Under the pieces are notes generated by a model, which worked only from the letters and a program-made list of their open reading frames with translations, had not been told where the DNA came from and made no database searches. Positions 51,620-60,459 of a DNA stretch of 64,000 nucleotides are shown here, piece after piece (within the stretch, counting starts at the first letter, position 1; every line of letters begins with the position of its first letter). The DNA is from Staphylococcus delphini (GTDB lineage Bacteria > Bacillota > Bacilli > Staphylococcales > Staphylococcaceae). The position numbers and the translations under genes were made by a program. The stretch is from the NCBI RefSeq assembly GCF_900636325.1, contig NZ_LR134263.1, forward strand, positions 1,116,001 to 1,180,000. The letters are read 5' to 3'.

Positions 51620-52639
51620 ATGACAACAATTCAAGCTAAAGCTACTAACTGGGATAAAGAGCATATTGCATTAACATTCTGGAAACAAAACGTAGCACAA
51701 ATGTGGACAGAAGATGAATTCAAGCCATCAAAAGATATTACATCATGGAAAAGTTTATCTAAAGATGAGCAAGAGGTTTATATTAAAGTGCTATCAGGTC
51801 TTGCGGGACTTGATACCACTCAAGCCGCAGAGGGCATGCCTTTAATTCAATTTCATTATCCTCACCCATTATGGTCATCAGTATTCTCATTTATGGGTAT
51901 GATGGAAAACATTCATCATAAGTCGTACACTCACATCTTTACGACTTTAATTGACCGTAAGGAAACAGAATACTACTTAGAAGAATGGGTGCCAGCCAAT
52001 AAGTATTTAAATAAGAAAACAACACTTATTGCTAAATATTATCGTTCATTACTCAAAGAAAAAGTATCAGATGAAGAATTATACATGGCAATGGTTGCGT
52101 CAGTATTCCTTGAGTCATTCTTATTTTACTCAGGTTTCTATTATCCATTGTTGCTTTCCGGACAAGGTAAGATGATTGCTTCAGGTGAAATCATTCGTAA
52201 GATTATTCTTGATGAAAGTATTCATGGTGTTGGTGTGGGTATTGCAGCACAAGATATTTACAGTACATTTGATGAAGACACTAAGAAACGATTGAAGAAA
52301 GAAATGATGGAACTATTCGATGCACTTTATTTTAATGAGTGCGAGTACACAGCGTCGCTATACGATTCTATTGGTCTAACCGAAGATGTAATTCGATACA
52401 TTCAATATAACGGTAATAAAGCGCTAATGAACTTAGGACACGATGTTGTGTTTAACCCAGACCCATTTAATCCAATTGTAGAAAATGGTTTAAATACGGA
52501 AACTAAGAATCACGACTTTTTCTCAACAAAAGGCGACGGATATGTCTTGTCACTTAATAACAAGGACTTACGAGATAAAGATTTTGATTTCAATAATGTT
52601 GAATCATATGAAATCTCTAAGAAATTTTTAAATCATTAA
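51620..52639 (+). CDS. nrdF: NrdF, class Ib ribonucleotide reductase small subunit
   Basis: 339 aa. Metal ligands in LAGLDTTQAAEGM, MMENIHHKSYTHIF, SVFLESFLFYSGFYYP and LDESIHGVGVG; the tyrosine of ENIHHKSY follows the family pattern. The long C-terminal tail is for binding NrdE. Confidence 0.95.
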   Translation: MTTIQAKATNWDKEHIALTFWKQNVAQMWTEDEFKPSKDITSWKSLSKDEQEVYIKVLSGLAGLDTTQAAEGMPLIQFHYPHPLWSSVFSFMGMMENIHHKSYTHIFTTLIDRKETEYYLEEWVPANKYLNKKTTLIAKYYRSLLKEKVSDEELYMAMVASVFLESFLFYSGFYYPLLLSGQGKMIASGEIIRKIILDESIHGVGVGIAAQDIYSTFDEDTKKRLKKEMMELFDALYFNECEYTASLYDSIGLTEDVIRYIQYNGNKALMNLGHDVVFNPDPFNPIVENGLNTETKNHDFFSTKGDGYVLSLNNKDLRDKDFDFNNVESYEISKKFLNH

Positions 52640-52652
52640 TGGAGTGAACAAT

Positions 52653-53303
52653 ATGGCTAAAACCCCAATTCCTACATTATACAAACCAATTAACATTAAA
52701 CAAATTAATATTGCCTTAACAGGAAAAATGCGTTCAGGTAAAGATTCAGTAGCCAGCGCTATCGTGAAATCTTTAAGTAATCCTCATAGAAACGTATATG
52801 TTAGAACATTTAGTTTTGGAGATTCGTTGAAACAAACAGCTAGACAATTGTATCCTCATGAATTTAACGAAGAGCAAAAGCCTAGACAACTTATTCAGTG
52901 GTTAGGTCAAACTTTAAGACAGAGAAATGAGAACATTTGGATTGATTTTGTTGCTAAAAAGATTAATGACAATCTAAGAAATATTGGGTTTGACTATGGT
53001 AGCTATACTATTGTCAACATCATTACTGATTTGCGACAACCAAACGAATATGAGTTTGCTAAACAGAATGATTTCATAATCATTAAAGTTGAATGTGATG
53101 ATGTTGTACGTCTTAAACGTATGCAAGAGTTGAATGATGACTTTGACGAAAAAGACTTACAACATGAAACAGAAACTTATATCGACTCATTTGACTATGA
53201 TTACTTAATTACAACCACACATATTAATAAGAATGAATTATATCATCGAGTCAAAGATTTGAGTGAATTAATACAAAATAAAGATAAAGAGGTAAATAAA
53301 TAA
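52653..53303 (+). CDS. Deoxynucleoside monophosphate kinase-like protein
   Basis: 216 aa from ATG 52653. P-loop ALTGKMRSGKDSVA (about residues 22-35), then SFGDSLKQTARQLYP and ..RQLIQWLGQTLR, IVNIITDLRQPNEYEF: the layout of phage dNMP kinases. It would phosphorylate dNMPs for dNTP synthesis, in line with neighbours. Confidence 0.8.
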   Translation: MAKTPIPTLYKPINIKQINIALTGKMRSGKDSVASAIVKSLSNPHRNVYVRTFSFGDSLKQTARQLYPHEFNEEQKPRQLIQWLGQTLRQRNENIWIDFVAKKINDNLRNIGFDYGSYTIVNIITDLRQPNEYEFAKQNDFIIIKVECDDVVRLKRMQELNDDFDEKDLQHETETYIDSFDYDYLITTTHINKNELYHRVKDLSELIQNKDKEVNK

Positions 53304-53539
53304 TGAAAGAAACTAAATTTATTTTATTCGGCTCACCAACGTGCAATCCATGCAAAGCAGTTAAGAATCATTTAGAGTCAATCAATTTTAAATATGAATA
53401 TGTAGATGTAACGGAACGTCCAGACTTAGCAGGTGAATATGGCGTAATGTCAACTCCTACTATGGTTCATTTAATTGACGACATTATAGTTAATAAAGAA
53501 GTCGGATTGAAGATTAACGCATTCGCAGAAGGGTTTTAA
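53303..53539 (+). CDS. Thioredoxin/NrdH-like redox protein
   Basis: 78 aa. GSPTCNPCKAV gives the CxxC active site (CNPC), and GVMSTPTMVH has the cis-Pro. Likely electron donor to NrdE-NrdF; stop/start overlap with the kinase gene supports one operon. Confidence 0.85.
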   Translation: MKETKFILFGSPTCNPCKAVKNHLESINFKYEYVDVTERPDLAGEYGVMSTPTMVHLIDDIIVNKEVGLKINAFAEGF

Positions 53540-53559
53540 TTTTAAGAGGTGTGTAACGT

Positions 53560-53796
53560 ATGACAAGTAAAAGGAGAGAACTAGATAAAGTAGTTAAAGG
53601 GATTTACATGACATACGCACACTTATTAGATGAGCAAGAAATGGACAAGATGTCAGCTGTTATACTTGAATATCGGGTCTTTAAAGTTATTAGGGAGTTA
53701 AGAAAGCTCCCTTTTAGCTTATCTAATTTGTGGTATGTGATTGTGACTAGGCGTAAATTACAAAAATTAGTAATTGAAATACAACAATACAAATAA
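53560..53796 (+). CDS. Small basic protein (78 aa)
   Basis: Helical, basic C-terminus. Unrecognised; lies within the nucleotide-metabolism operon. Confidence 0.55.
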   Translation: MTSKRRELDKVVKGIYMTYAHLLDEQEMDKMSAVILEYRVFKVIRELRKLPFSLSNLWYVIVTRRKLQKLVIEIQQYK

Positions 53797-53810
53797 GGGA
53801 GAAAAAGAAT

Positions 53811-54533
53811 ATGTTTACAAAATTTAAGAACGGAAGTTTTGTCATTGATACAGAAACTAAGAAATCAGGTAAAGTGATTGGTCAAGAAGGTGCTTACGTA
53901 TTAGTAGAAGTTATTCTTGAACAAAATAAAGAAGAAGGAACACGTACAACACAACTAATCAAAGTACCACATGTGAACCTTAAACCATATAATCCAAAGC
54001 AGAACAACAAAGTATACAAGCCATATTTTGACGTTATGGAGTTTCATAAAGCATTTGGACACCCAGTAGCAATTCAACCAACTCCAATTACACCAAAAAG
54101 AGCTCAACAGCGTGCCGACTATTTAGTAGAAGAGTTGGTTGAATTCTTATGGGCTTCAGTGTCAGGTGATGAGCAACAAACAGAAAATTTAGTAAATGAT
54201 TTAATTCATTCAGTACATAAGGCTAAGAATAAATGTTTTGCTAAAGGTACATTCCCTAATGATGAAGTCTTATTACACCAAACTGACGCTCTCAATGATA
54301 TTAATTACATTAACTATGGTTCAATCGTTGAGACTGGTGTGAATCCTAAACCAGTATTTGAAATTATTCACCAAGCTAATATGAAGAAGCTAGACGAAAA
54401 CGGCAAGCCTATTATTGATGCTGTAACTAACAAAATTATGAAGCCAGATGGTTGGGAAGAAAAGTATAAACCAGAACCTCTAATTAAGAAAGAAATCGAA
54501 TCTCAATTAAATAAATCAAAGAGAGGACAATAA
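53811..54533 (+). CDS. MazG-like NTP pyrophosphohydrolase with N-terminal extension
   Basis: 240 aa. About 70 residues of SH3/KOW-like beta strand precede FHKAFGHPV..., ADYLVEELVEFLWA and HQTDALNDINYINYG, which carry the EExxE and D..ND residues of all-alpha NTP pyrophosphohydrolases. It ends PVFEIIHQANMKKL...KPDGWEEKY, typical for the phage proteins sometimes labelled HAD-like. Probable role in nucleotide pool cleaning. Confidence 0.7.
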   Translation: MFTKFKNGSFVIDTETKKSGKVIGQEGAYVLVEVILEQNKEEGTRTTQLIKVPHVNLKPYNPKQNNKVYKPYFDVMEFHKAFGHPVAIQPTPITPKRAQQRADYLVEELVEFLWASVSGDEQQTENLVNDLIHSVHKAKNKCFAKGTFPNDEVLLHQTDALNDINYINYGSIVETGVNPKPVFEIIHQANMKKLDENGKPIIDAVTNKIMKPDGWEEKYKPEPLIKKEIESQLNKSKRGQ

Positions 54534-54535
54534 GA

Positions 54536-54961
54536 ATGGGCAAATTAACGTTAAAAGAAGCGCAAGAAAAAGAAGAAAATTTAGTTACCCAGTTACACGG
54601 GTGTTTAAACGAAATTGAAGAGTTGGCTTTATGTGATGATAACCTTATCATTGATTCAGTAGAGTTTAACAACAGTAAAAATTATTACAACTCATTCAAC
54701 ACGAACAACCATGATATTACTATGCAACTAATGATTACAATCAAACATGCTAATTCATTTGTGGACGAAGATGAAGCAGATAATGGTCAACGGCTTCAAG
54801 ACAGAGCAGAACAAATATTAAAAGACTACAAAGAATATTGCGACATGTTGTACAAGGAACGAGAGTTTAAACCAAGTGATACTGATAAAGCTAGCACGCT
54901 TCATAAATATTTTAATAATAGCATGAAAAAAATATTTGTTAGTGATGGATTGGTGAAATAA
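54536..54961 (+). CDS. Hypothetical protein (141 aa)
   Basis: Follows by 2 nt and precedes the resolvase by 4 nt. Helical and acidic. Unrecognised. Confidence 0.6.
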   Translation: MGKLTLKEAQEKEENLVTQLHGCLNEIEELALCDDNLIIDSVEFNNSKNYYNSFNTNNHDITMQLMITIKHANSFVDEDEADNGQRLQDRAEQILKDYKEYCDMLYKEREFKPSDTDKASTLHKYFNNSMKKIFVSDGLVK

Positions 54962-54965
54962 TTTT

Positions 54966-55553
54966 ATGACAAATAAAACATGTAAGCTATCTTTACCGCT
55001 ACCTACATCATTAAACAAATTATACATACAACAATTCTCTGGGGGCAGACCAACGGGCAAGAAGATTTTATCCAAAGCTGGCAAAGAGAACAGAATGGAT
55101 ATTATGATTAATGTTGAGAGACAAATGTCCTTGCCAATAAATGTTGATTGGGATATTGAATATACACGTGATAATTACATATTTATGGATATTGACGCAT
55201 ATGTAACAAGAGTGAACGTTGACTTGGATAATACTTTGAAGTCACTTAATGATTCAATTGAGGAATCGGGATTAGTTTTTATTAATGATAAAAAAGTAGT
55301 TCCAAGATTTAACAGAGTATATATCGATTCAGCTAACCCTCGTTTAGAATTAACATTTACTCAAACAGGTTGGCATGGCATTTTTAACAACCAGTACGAA
55401 AGAGATAAGTTTGAAAGCAAGTGTAAATTATGCACAAGGTATAGAAACGGTGTTTGTTCAATCTTGAAGAAAACATTAGAAAATAAATTAATTGATGAAG
55501 TCATTGAAGAAGACAATCAATACGTTTGTTCTAAGTTTAAGGAGAAGAAGTAA
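54966..55553 (+). CDS. RusA-like Holliday junction resolvase with zinc tail
   Basis: 195 aa. LPLPTSLNKLY at the start, VNVDLDNTLKSLNDSIEESG and FINDKKVVPR contain the clustered acidic residues of RusA. The second acidic block reads ND rather than DD. A C-terminal extension has two Cys pairs (CKLCTRYRNGVC and YVC), likely a zinc site absent from classical RusA. Resolves branched DNA before packaging. Confidence 0.8.
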   Translation: MTNKTCKLSLPLPTSLNKLYIQQFSGGRPTGKKILSKAGKENRMDIMINVERQMSLPINVDWDIEYTRDNYIFMDIDAYVTRVNVDLDNTLKSLNDSIEESGLVFINDKKVVPRFNRVYIDSANPRLELTFTQTGWHGIFNNQYERDKFESKCKLCTRYRNGVCSILKKTLENKLIDEVIEEDNQYVCSKFKEKK

Positions 55554-55554
55554 G

Positions 55555-55668
55555 ATGAAAATTGTTATGGATAGATGTGTTTTAGAAGAGTTTGCAACTA
55601 AGTGGAGAATTAAAATCAGAAGAGAAAGAATTACTGATATGGCGAAAGTTATAAGTCAATATTGTTAA
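55555..55668 (+). CDS. Small basic protein (37 aa)
   Basis: ATG 55555 after AAGGAGAAG. Basic and helical. Last gene before a strong terminator. Confidence 0.5.
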   Translation: MKIVMDRCVLEEFATKWRIKIRRERITDMAKVISQYC

Positions 55669-55679
55669 TACATATTTGC

Positions 55680-55712
55680 ATTCCTCACATGAAAAATTGT
55701 GGGGAATTTTTA
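55680..55712 (+). terminator. Intrinsic terminator of the nucleotide-metabolism operon
   Basis: ATTCCTCACA (55680-55689) pairs with TGTGGGGAAT (55698-55707), followed by TTTTAT. Confidence 0.9.
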
Positions 55713-55741
55713 TAGACAAATAAATGCACAGAGTATATAAT
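55713..55741 (+). promoter_or_regulatory. Promoter of the Myb-like gene and integrase
   Basis: TAGACA (55713-55718), 17-bp spacer, TATAAT (55736-55741). AAATAAATTAAT (55752-55763) lies just after the predicted start, suggesting that integrase expression is under the phage-wide element. Confidence 0.75.
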
Positions 55742-55779
55742 GATTATAAGGAAATAAATTAATAGATAAAGGTGATAAA

Positions 55780-56334
55780 ATGAAAAGGTGGACGAAGGAA
55801 GAGGTTGAGCTACTTATCGACTTAAAAGAAAATAAGAAACTTAAATATAAGGACATTGCTAATATTTTAAACAAAACACCTCAGCAATGTGCTAGTAAAT
55901 ATCAACGTCACCACAAATATGATTACACGATAAATGGCTCTTTTAGGACAAATAGAAAATGGACGCATGAAGAAGACAACCTTTTAAAAAAATATAAAGA
56001 CAACACATACAAAGAATTGATGAAATTATTTCCTGACAGAACCATTAACGGCATTACCAACAGAATGCAAAAATTAGGGGTTAAAAGAGTAGCAAATAAT
56101 ACTATTAATTATGAACAAGAACAGTTTATAAAAGAAAATTATTTAAAGATGACTAATATTCAACTGGCTAGAGCTTTGAATGTAGACAGGCAAGTCATAG
56201 CCAGAGTTAAAAGAAGAGAAGGACTAGAAACAGACAAAGTGTGGAGACTAAAAAAGATTGAATTTGATGAGGAAGATGTAATGTCTATAAACGCAGAATT
56301 TGAACTTAGTTTAGAAAAGAAAGAAGGAAGCTAA
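55780..56334 (+). CDS. Tandem Myb/SANT-like DNA-binding protein
   Basis: 184 aa. Two Trp-anchored repeats (RWTKEEVELLIDLKEN...DIANILNKTPQQCASKYQRH and KWTHEEDNLLKKYKDN...ELMKLFPDRTINGITNRMQKLG) and a third helix-turn-helix (TNIQLARALNVDRQVIARVKRR). One-nucleotide overlap with the integrase start. Candidate regulator or recombination directionality factor; not homologous to SPbeta SprB as far as I can see. Confidence 0.7.
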   Translation: MKRWTKEEVELLIDLKENKKLKYKDIANILNKTPQQCASKYQRHHKYDYTINGSFRTNRKWTHEEDNLLKKYKDNTYKELMKLFPDRTINGITNRMQKLGVKRVANNTINYEQEQFIKENYLKMTNIQLARALNVDRQVIARVKRREGLETDKVWRLKKIEFDEEDVMSINAEFELSLEKKEGS

Positions 56335-57893
56335 TGAATAATATTATGAGCGGCTACTATGACGAATTAGATAACCAAGAGAGCCAAATTCAAAATGTAG
56401 CTATATATGCAAGGAAATCACGTGCAGATGAGGGAGAAAAAGACTTAGCTAATCATTTACTTAGGCTAAAAGCTAGGTGTGATTTAAACGAATGGCGGTA
56501 CGAAATATACAAAGAAATTGGTTCCGGAAGCACGATAGATGATAGACCAGAAATGATTAGATTATTAAATGACGTTCAGACTGGTGTATATGACGCTGTT
56601 GTGGTTGTTGATTTGGACAGGTTATCAAGAGGTAAGGGTGCTGATTTAGATAGGATATTAGGTATTTTTAGAAACAATAATGTTAAGATAGTTCAAGAAT
56701 CACCTTATGAAGTATATAACTTAGCAAATTCAGACCATGCTCAAATGTTAGAAATGAAAATGTTCTTCGGCAATATGGAATTAATGCAGTCAAAGAAAAG
56801 ATTCAGAGAAGGTAGACGCTTAGCTAGGCATCTAGGAAAATGGGTAAGTGGTCAAGCTCCATTAGGATATGACATTGACAGGAAGACAACTAAATTAGTT
56901 ATCAATGAAAAAGAAAAAGAAATAATCGATTTAATGAAAGAATTATACCTTGTAGCAAATTATAATGGTGTAGAAATAGCAGAGGAGTTAAATTCAAAAG
57001 GCTATAAAACAAAAAGGGGAAAGTTATTTACTTCTAGCAGCGTATATAAGACATTAAAAAATGAAACATATACGGGTACGACTGTATATAACAAATCAAG
57101 AGGAAATCATAGAAACTCTAAAGATTTATACTCATCAGGGTTGCCGTTTGAAAGGTTAGATGAGTCAGAATGGAAACGTAATTATAACACACACGAACCT
57201 ATTATTTCTAAACAAGAATATCAACAAATAATCGAAAAAATTAACGAAAACAAATATGTTAGAGAAGATAAAGGGCGACGCTCGGCATTATCGGGATTAT
57301 GCTATACGCCCGAAGGTTTACTTTACACAAACGGTAATTATGATAGACACACAAAAATGCCTAAAAATATTACAGTTAAAAATAGGAAAGCGACAGAAGC
57401 AGAAAACTATATAGCTGTACCAATAATGCTCGTTGAGTCTGTGATTCTTGAGTCATTAAAAATTCTTGAAGAAGAAATTATGGAAATGTTAGATAGTGAC
57501 GACAATACAAAGTTAGTTGAACAACTAGAAAGTAGAGCAGAAAAGATAAGCAAAGAAGTAATTAAAATCGAAGATGAAATCATGAGAATACAAGATGGAT
57601 TTTTGTCTGGATTATTTGATGCTAAAGAAGCTAAAGAAATTAAAGAGAAAAAATTAAAAATCATCACAAAAAAGAAAAGTGAAATTGAGGGTATCAAAGG
57701 GGAAATCGACAAAGTATCTAAGAGTAAAAACATAACAAAACTAGAAAGGATAAATAACTTTTATAATAAAATTGAAACCACAACAGATGTAAATGAGTTG
57801 AACCAAATCTATAAGCGATTAATTAATAAAATTATAGTAAGTAGAACGGTAAATAATCCAAACGTGGTAAATATTAAAGTGAACTTTAAATAA
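56334..57893 (+). CDS. Large serine integrase (SprA-like)
   Basis: 519 aa. AIYARKSR (catalytic Ser about residue 29), [17 protein letters not shown] and the arginine block of the resolvase domain, then a recombinase domain ([15 protein letters not shown]), a zinc-ribbon region that here lacks the usual Cys pairs ([18 protein letters not shown], one Cys), and a long coiled coil near the C-terminus. It lies at the prophage edge, immediately before the host symporter fragment, as integrases of this type do. Confidence 0.92.
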   Translation: MNNIMSGYYDELDNQESQIQNVAIYARKSRADEGEKDLANHLLRLKARCDLNEWRYEIYKEIGSGSTIDDRPEMIRLLNDVQTGVYDAVVVVDLDRLSRGKGADLDRILGIFRNNNVKIVQESPYEVYNLANSDHAQMLEMKMFFGNMELMQSKKRFREGRRLARHLGKWVSGQAPLGYDIDRKTTKLVINEKEKEIIDLMKELYLVANYNGVEIAEELNSKGYKTKRGKLFTSSSVYKTLKNETYTGTTVYNKSRGNHRNSKDLYSSGLPFERLDESEWKRNYNTHEPIISKQEYQQIIEKINENKYVREDKGRRSALSGLCYTPEGLLYTNGNYDRHTKMPKNITVKNRKATEAENYIAVPIMLVESVILESLKILEEEIMEMLDSDDNTKLVEQLESRAEKISKEVIKIEDEIMRIQDGFLSGLFDAKEAKEIKEKKLKIITKKKSEIEGIKGEIDKVSKSKNITKLERINNFYNKIETTTDVNELNQIYKRLINKIIVSRTVNNPNVVNIKVNFK

Positions 57894-57942
57894 AAGTTGT
57901 TCTATTTATTGTTGTGTACCAAGCATAAAATGTTTCGTTAAT
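57894..57942. other. Phage-host junction (att site region)
   Basis: Between the integrase stop and the symporter fragment. From about GTTAATATGGACGG the sequence matches what dicarboxylate symporter genes encode (INMDG motif), so crossover occurred at or just before this point. The exact core dinucleotide cannot be fixed without the left junction. Confidence 0.7.
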
Positions 57943-58278
57943 ATGGACGGAACAGCGATCATGCAAGGTGTCGCTACCATTTTCATTGCACAATTATCTG
58001 GTGCCGATTTAACAGTACTACAACTCATTACCGTAGTCACTGTAGCCGTGATTGCATCTGTCGGAACAGCCGGCGTCCCTGGTGTAGGACTCATCATGTT
58101 AGCGATGGTATTGACTGCAGTCGGTTTAAATCCAGCCGCTATCGGTATTATCTTAGGGATTGACCGCTTGTTAGATATGACGCGTACAGCTGTCAACATT
58201 ACGGGTGATGCCGCATGTGCGTTGATTTTATCAGAACGTGAAGGTAAAAAACTAAAAGGTAATATGCATGTAGAATAA
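57943..58278 (+). pseudogene. C-terminal fragment of a sodium/proton-dicarboxylate symporter
   Basis: [20 protein letters not shown], then membrane helices and [30 protein letters not shown], the hallmark C-terminal region of glutamate/dicarboxylate symporters. The N-terminal two-thirds must lie beyond the left prophage end, so the gene is split by the phage and would be restored by excision. Followed by its own terminator. Confidence 0.92.
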
Positions 58279-58289
58279 ATGAATACAAA

Positions 58290-58331
58290 AAACCAACATT
58301 TCTCGCTATATTAAGAAATGTTGGTTTTTTT
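58290..58331 (+). terminator. Intrinsic terminator of the symporter gene
   Basis: A 14-bp perfect stem (58290-58303 with 58314-58327) and T-run. Confidence 0.92.
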
Positions 58332-58525
58332 AAAGCCAGTAGTTATATAGCATGATTATGGTCGCATTTGATGTGGATACTCTTAATTAAGATTTTATGA
58401 GACATGAAATGCAAATATAATAAAACTGCATATCAAAAAACACTTACCAGGAGCGATAGAACTGTAATAGTAACTTATACATGAAAAACGGTAAAATATA
58501 TGTATCGAAAGGGTGGGTCAAATAA

Positions 58526-58951
58526 ATGAATAGTATTACCATTATATTAGATTTATTGCCAACTAAATTGCAAAGAATGTTAGTCAACAAAGATTTGGAT
58601 AATGTTTTAACATACTTTATGTCAAATGATATTTTAGACGAAAAATTAGCATATTATTTATCAAGCCTTGCTAATCAAATTAACGCGATTGAATATCATG
58701 AAATGGTCGCAAACATCTATCATTTTCATTTTAATTATGTAGAGAGTGCTTATAATTTGGCTTATTATCATTATTGGCAATCGCTAGAGGCTTCACAATT
58801 TAAAGATCAAAATCTGTTGAAAGAGTTTTTAGAACTTCGAGATGAACCAGATTTTGATATGATTACTAAAGAGAATATTAAAATGGTTGCAAATAAAGTA
58901 CTTGAAAAAGAGCCTGAAAATGATTTGGCAATTAAATATGCTAAATCATAA
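58526..58951 (+). CDS. Hypothetical host protein (141 aa)
   Basis: Start ATG with AAGGGTGGG upstream. Helical, with YHEMVANIYHFHFNYVESAYNLAYYHY reminiscent of TPR-like repeats. Function unknown. The 190 nt after it hold an open frame lacking a start codon (58983-59171, hydrophobic N-terminus), perhaps a decayed secreted peptide gene. Confidence 0.6.
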   Translation: MNSITIILDLLPTKLQRMLVNKDLDNVLTYFMSNDILDEKLAYYLSSLANQINAIEYHEMVANIYHFHFNYVESAYNLAYYHYWQSLEASQFKDQNLLKEFLELRDEPDFDMITKENIKMVANKVLEKEPENDLAIKYAKS

Positions 58952-59171
58952 TTTATAAATAAACCTAAAGGAATGGTGAACTTTAAGAGCCATTGTTGCT
59001 TTTGCTTTATTATTAAATTTTCCAATATATACTTTAATTGTTTTTGGAAATACTGGGAATTCCACAGAACTACAATATATTCAGCTCATGGGTAACAGAG
59101 TTTTTACGAATGCTAAGGCTTTGAAAATTCGTTTTGATAATGGTATAAATTATAAAAAGGTGGTTTCATAA

Positions 59172-59781
59172 ATAATAAATAAGGTGGTAAGTTTATTAAC
59201 GGTCTCCCAATACTTTTACGATATAACTGAATCTTATATGATCACATCTGAGCCACTTCTGAATTATTAAGTCAAATATGTGTAATAAATCCCACTTCCT
59301 CCAAATTTTCAACAACAGGGCCGATGATTTGTGGTATAATATAATTCTTGAACTCATATTTACGGTACAAGACTGTTTTCTTAATCATGTTCATCTATCG
59401 TACATGGATATACATATGAGTCATTAAAATCTAATAAAAATACATAAAACTATTTTAATATAGATTCGATTGTCTTATTAAAATAACACTGGTTATTGTA
59501 AATTGTGTTTAAGAAATGAATTAAATGTGATATAAAGCATTCTTGATTTTCAAAGCTTTATGGCGCATGGAATGTCTTTGATTTACTGTTTAAGTATTCT
59601 AATAAAATAAGTTGAATTTTTGCGACAATTGCGCATTTTTCTGGTTTGAGATTGTTTTTTAAAATGCCACTTTTCATTTGTCGCATTTTGTATTAATATG
59701 TAATTTGTGTTTCAAGAATTGTGTAGAATTGCAATGCTTGTGTGCGGATAAATTTTTATTTAAGAAAGGTAGTCATAATAA
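59172..59781. other. Intergenic region, 610 bp, probable gene remnants
   Basis: No convincing gene. On the minus strand a 38-codon frame (59388-59272, MIKKTVLYRKYEFKNYIIPQ...) looks like a fragment of a former coding sequence without ribosome binding site. The last 100 bp presumably hold the promoter of the next gene but no strong boxes stand out. Confidence 0.5.
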
Positions 59782-60246
59782 ATGGATAGACAAAGTTTTA
59801 CTGAATTAATTCAAAGCAAGTTCAAGATGGTACGTATTGAGGCAGGTTATACACAAGATACGATGGCTCAAACAATCGGCCTATCTAAAAAAACATTAGT
59901 ACAAATTGAAAAAGAGCGTGTGTTACCAAATTGGACAACATGTGTATCTATTTGTGCGTTATTTAGAGATTCTGAAGTATTGAACGGTACATTCGGTTGC
60001 GATCCTTTAGAAATCGTTCAAACTATTTCACGAAATCAAGCAGCTTACCCGAGATATTCAACAGTAAGTGATATTTATTGGGATACGCTTGCGAACAAAA
60101 ATGGTTACATCTTACAATCAAACAAAGTAAGTGAACTTTACCGTATTCTAGATGCGGATAAACAACCGATTTTCGCATCACCAAAATTGAGAGAAGCTGA
60201 AACTTACTTCCAACGCAACGTGAAAGAAGAGCTTATTCGTGCATAA
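59782..60246 (+). CDS. XRE-family helix-turn-helix regulator
   Basis: 154 aa. RIEAGYTQDTMAQTIGLSKKTLVQIEKERVLPNW (about residues 15-48) is a Cro/CI-type HTH. The C-terminal part is not a recognised sensor domain. Conserved in staphylococci to my knowledge; target unknown. Confidence 0.8.
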   Translation: MDRQSFTELIQSKFKMVRIEAGYTQDTMAQTIGLSKKTLVQIEKERVLPNWTTCVSICALFRDSEVLNGTFGCDPLEIVQTISRNQAAYPRYSTVSDIYWDTLANKNGYILQSNKVSELYRILDADKQPIFASPKLREAETYFQRNVKEELIRA

Positions 60247-60268
60247 TTTAAAATAAATGATAAAATGT

Positions 60269-60307
60269 GGGGCATCAACAAACGAAATGTTGCGTGCTCC
60301 TTTTTTA
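60269..60307 (+). terminator. Intrinsic terminator
   Basis: Imperfect stem GGGGCATCAACA (60269-60280) with TGTTGCGTGCTCC (60288-60300 region), then six T. Confidence 0.75.
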
Positions 60308-60459
60308 TAGAGAAATTGATGTTTAACACAGTGATTTTTCGCTCATAAGGTTACATATGTGTTTGTCTGGTAACACAACATTGCGTTTGATTGTTAAACA
60401 TGAGCAAGAATGAATAAATAGGTTTAGTTCCAGTTGAAATTTAGAGGAGAGATGTATAT

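Larger units (their letters stand above)
1..57935. mobile_element. Right-hand part of an SPbeta-like prophage
   Basis: Everything from the left edge to about 57935 is phage-like: dense, short, mostly plus-strand genes, a nucleotide-metabolism and replication block, and a serine integrase as the last gene. Immediately after the integrase the sequence becomes the C-terminal coding part of a host symporter gene, which marks the phage-host junction at roughly 57894-57937. The other end, and the structural genes, are outside the window. The assignment to the SPbeta group is inferred from gene content and order (helicase, primase, RecJ-like, PolIII alpha, RNR, large serine integrase), not from a search. 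Confidence 0.9.

Noticed and set aside
58983-59171. Secreted small protein gene in host DNA
   Set aside because: The frame has no ATG, GTG or TTG at its beginning; likely a decayed gene at best.
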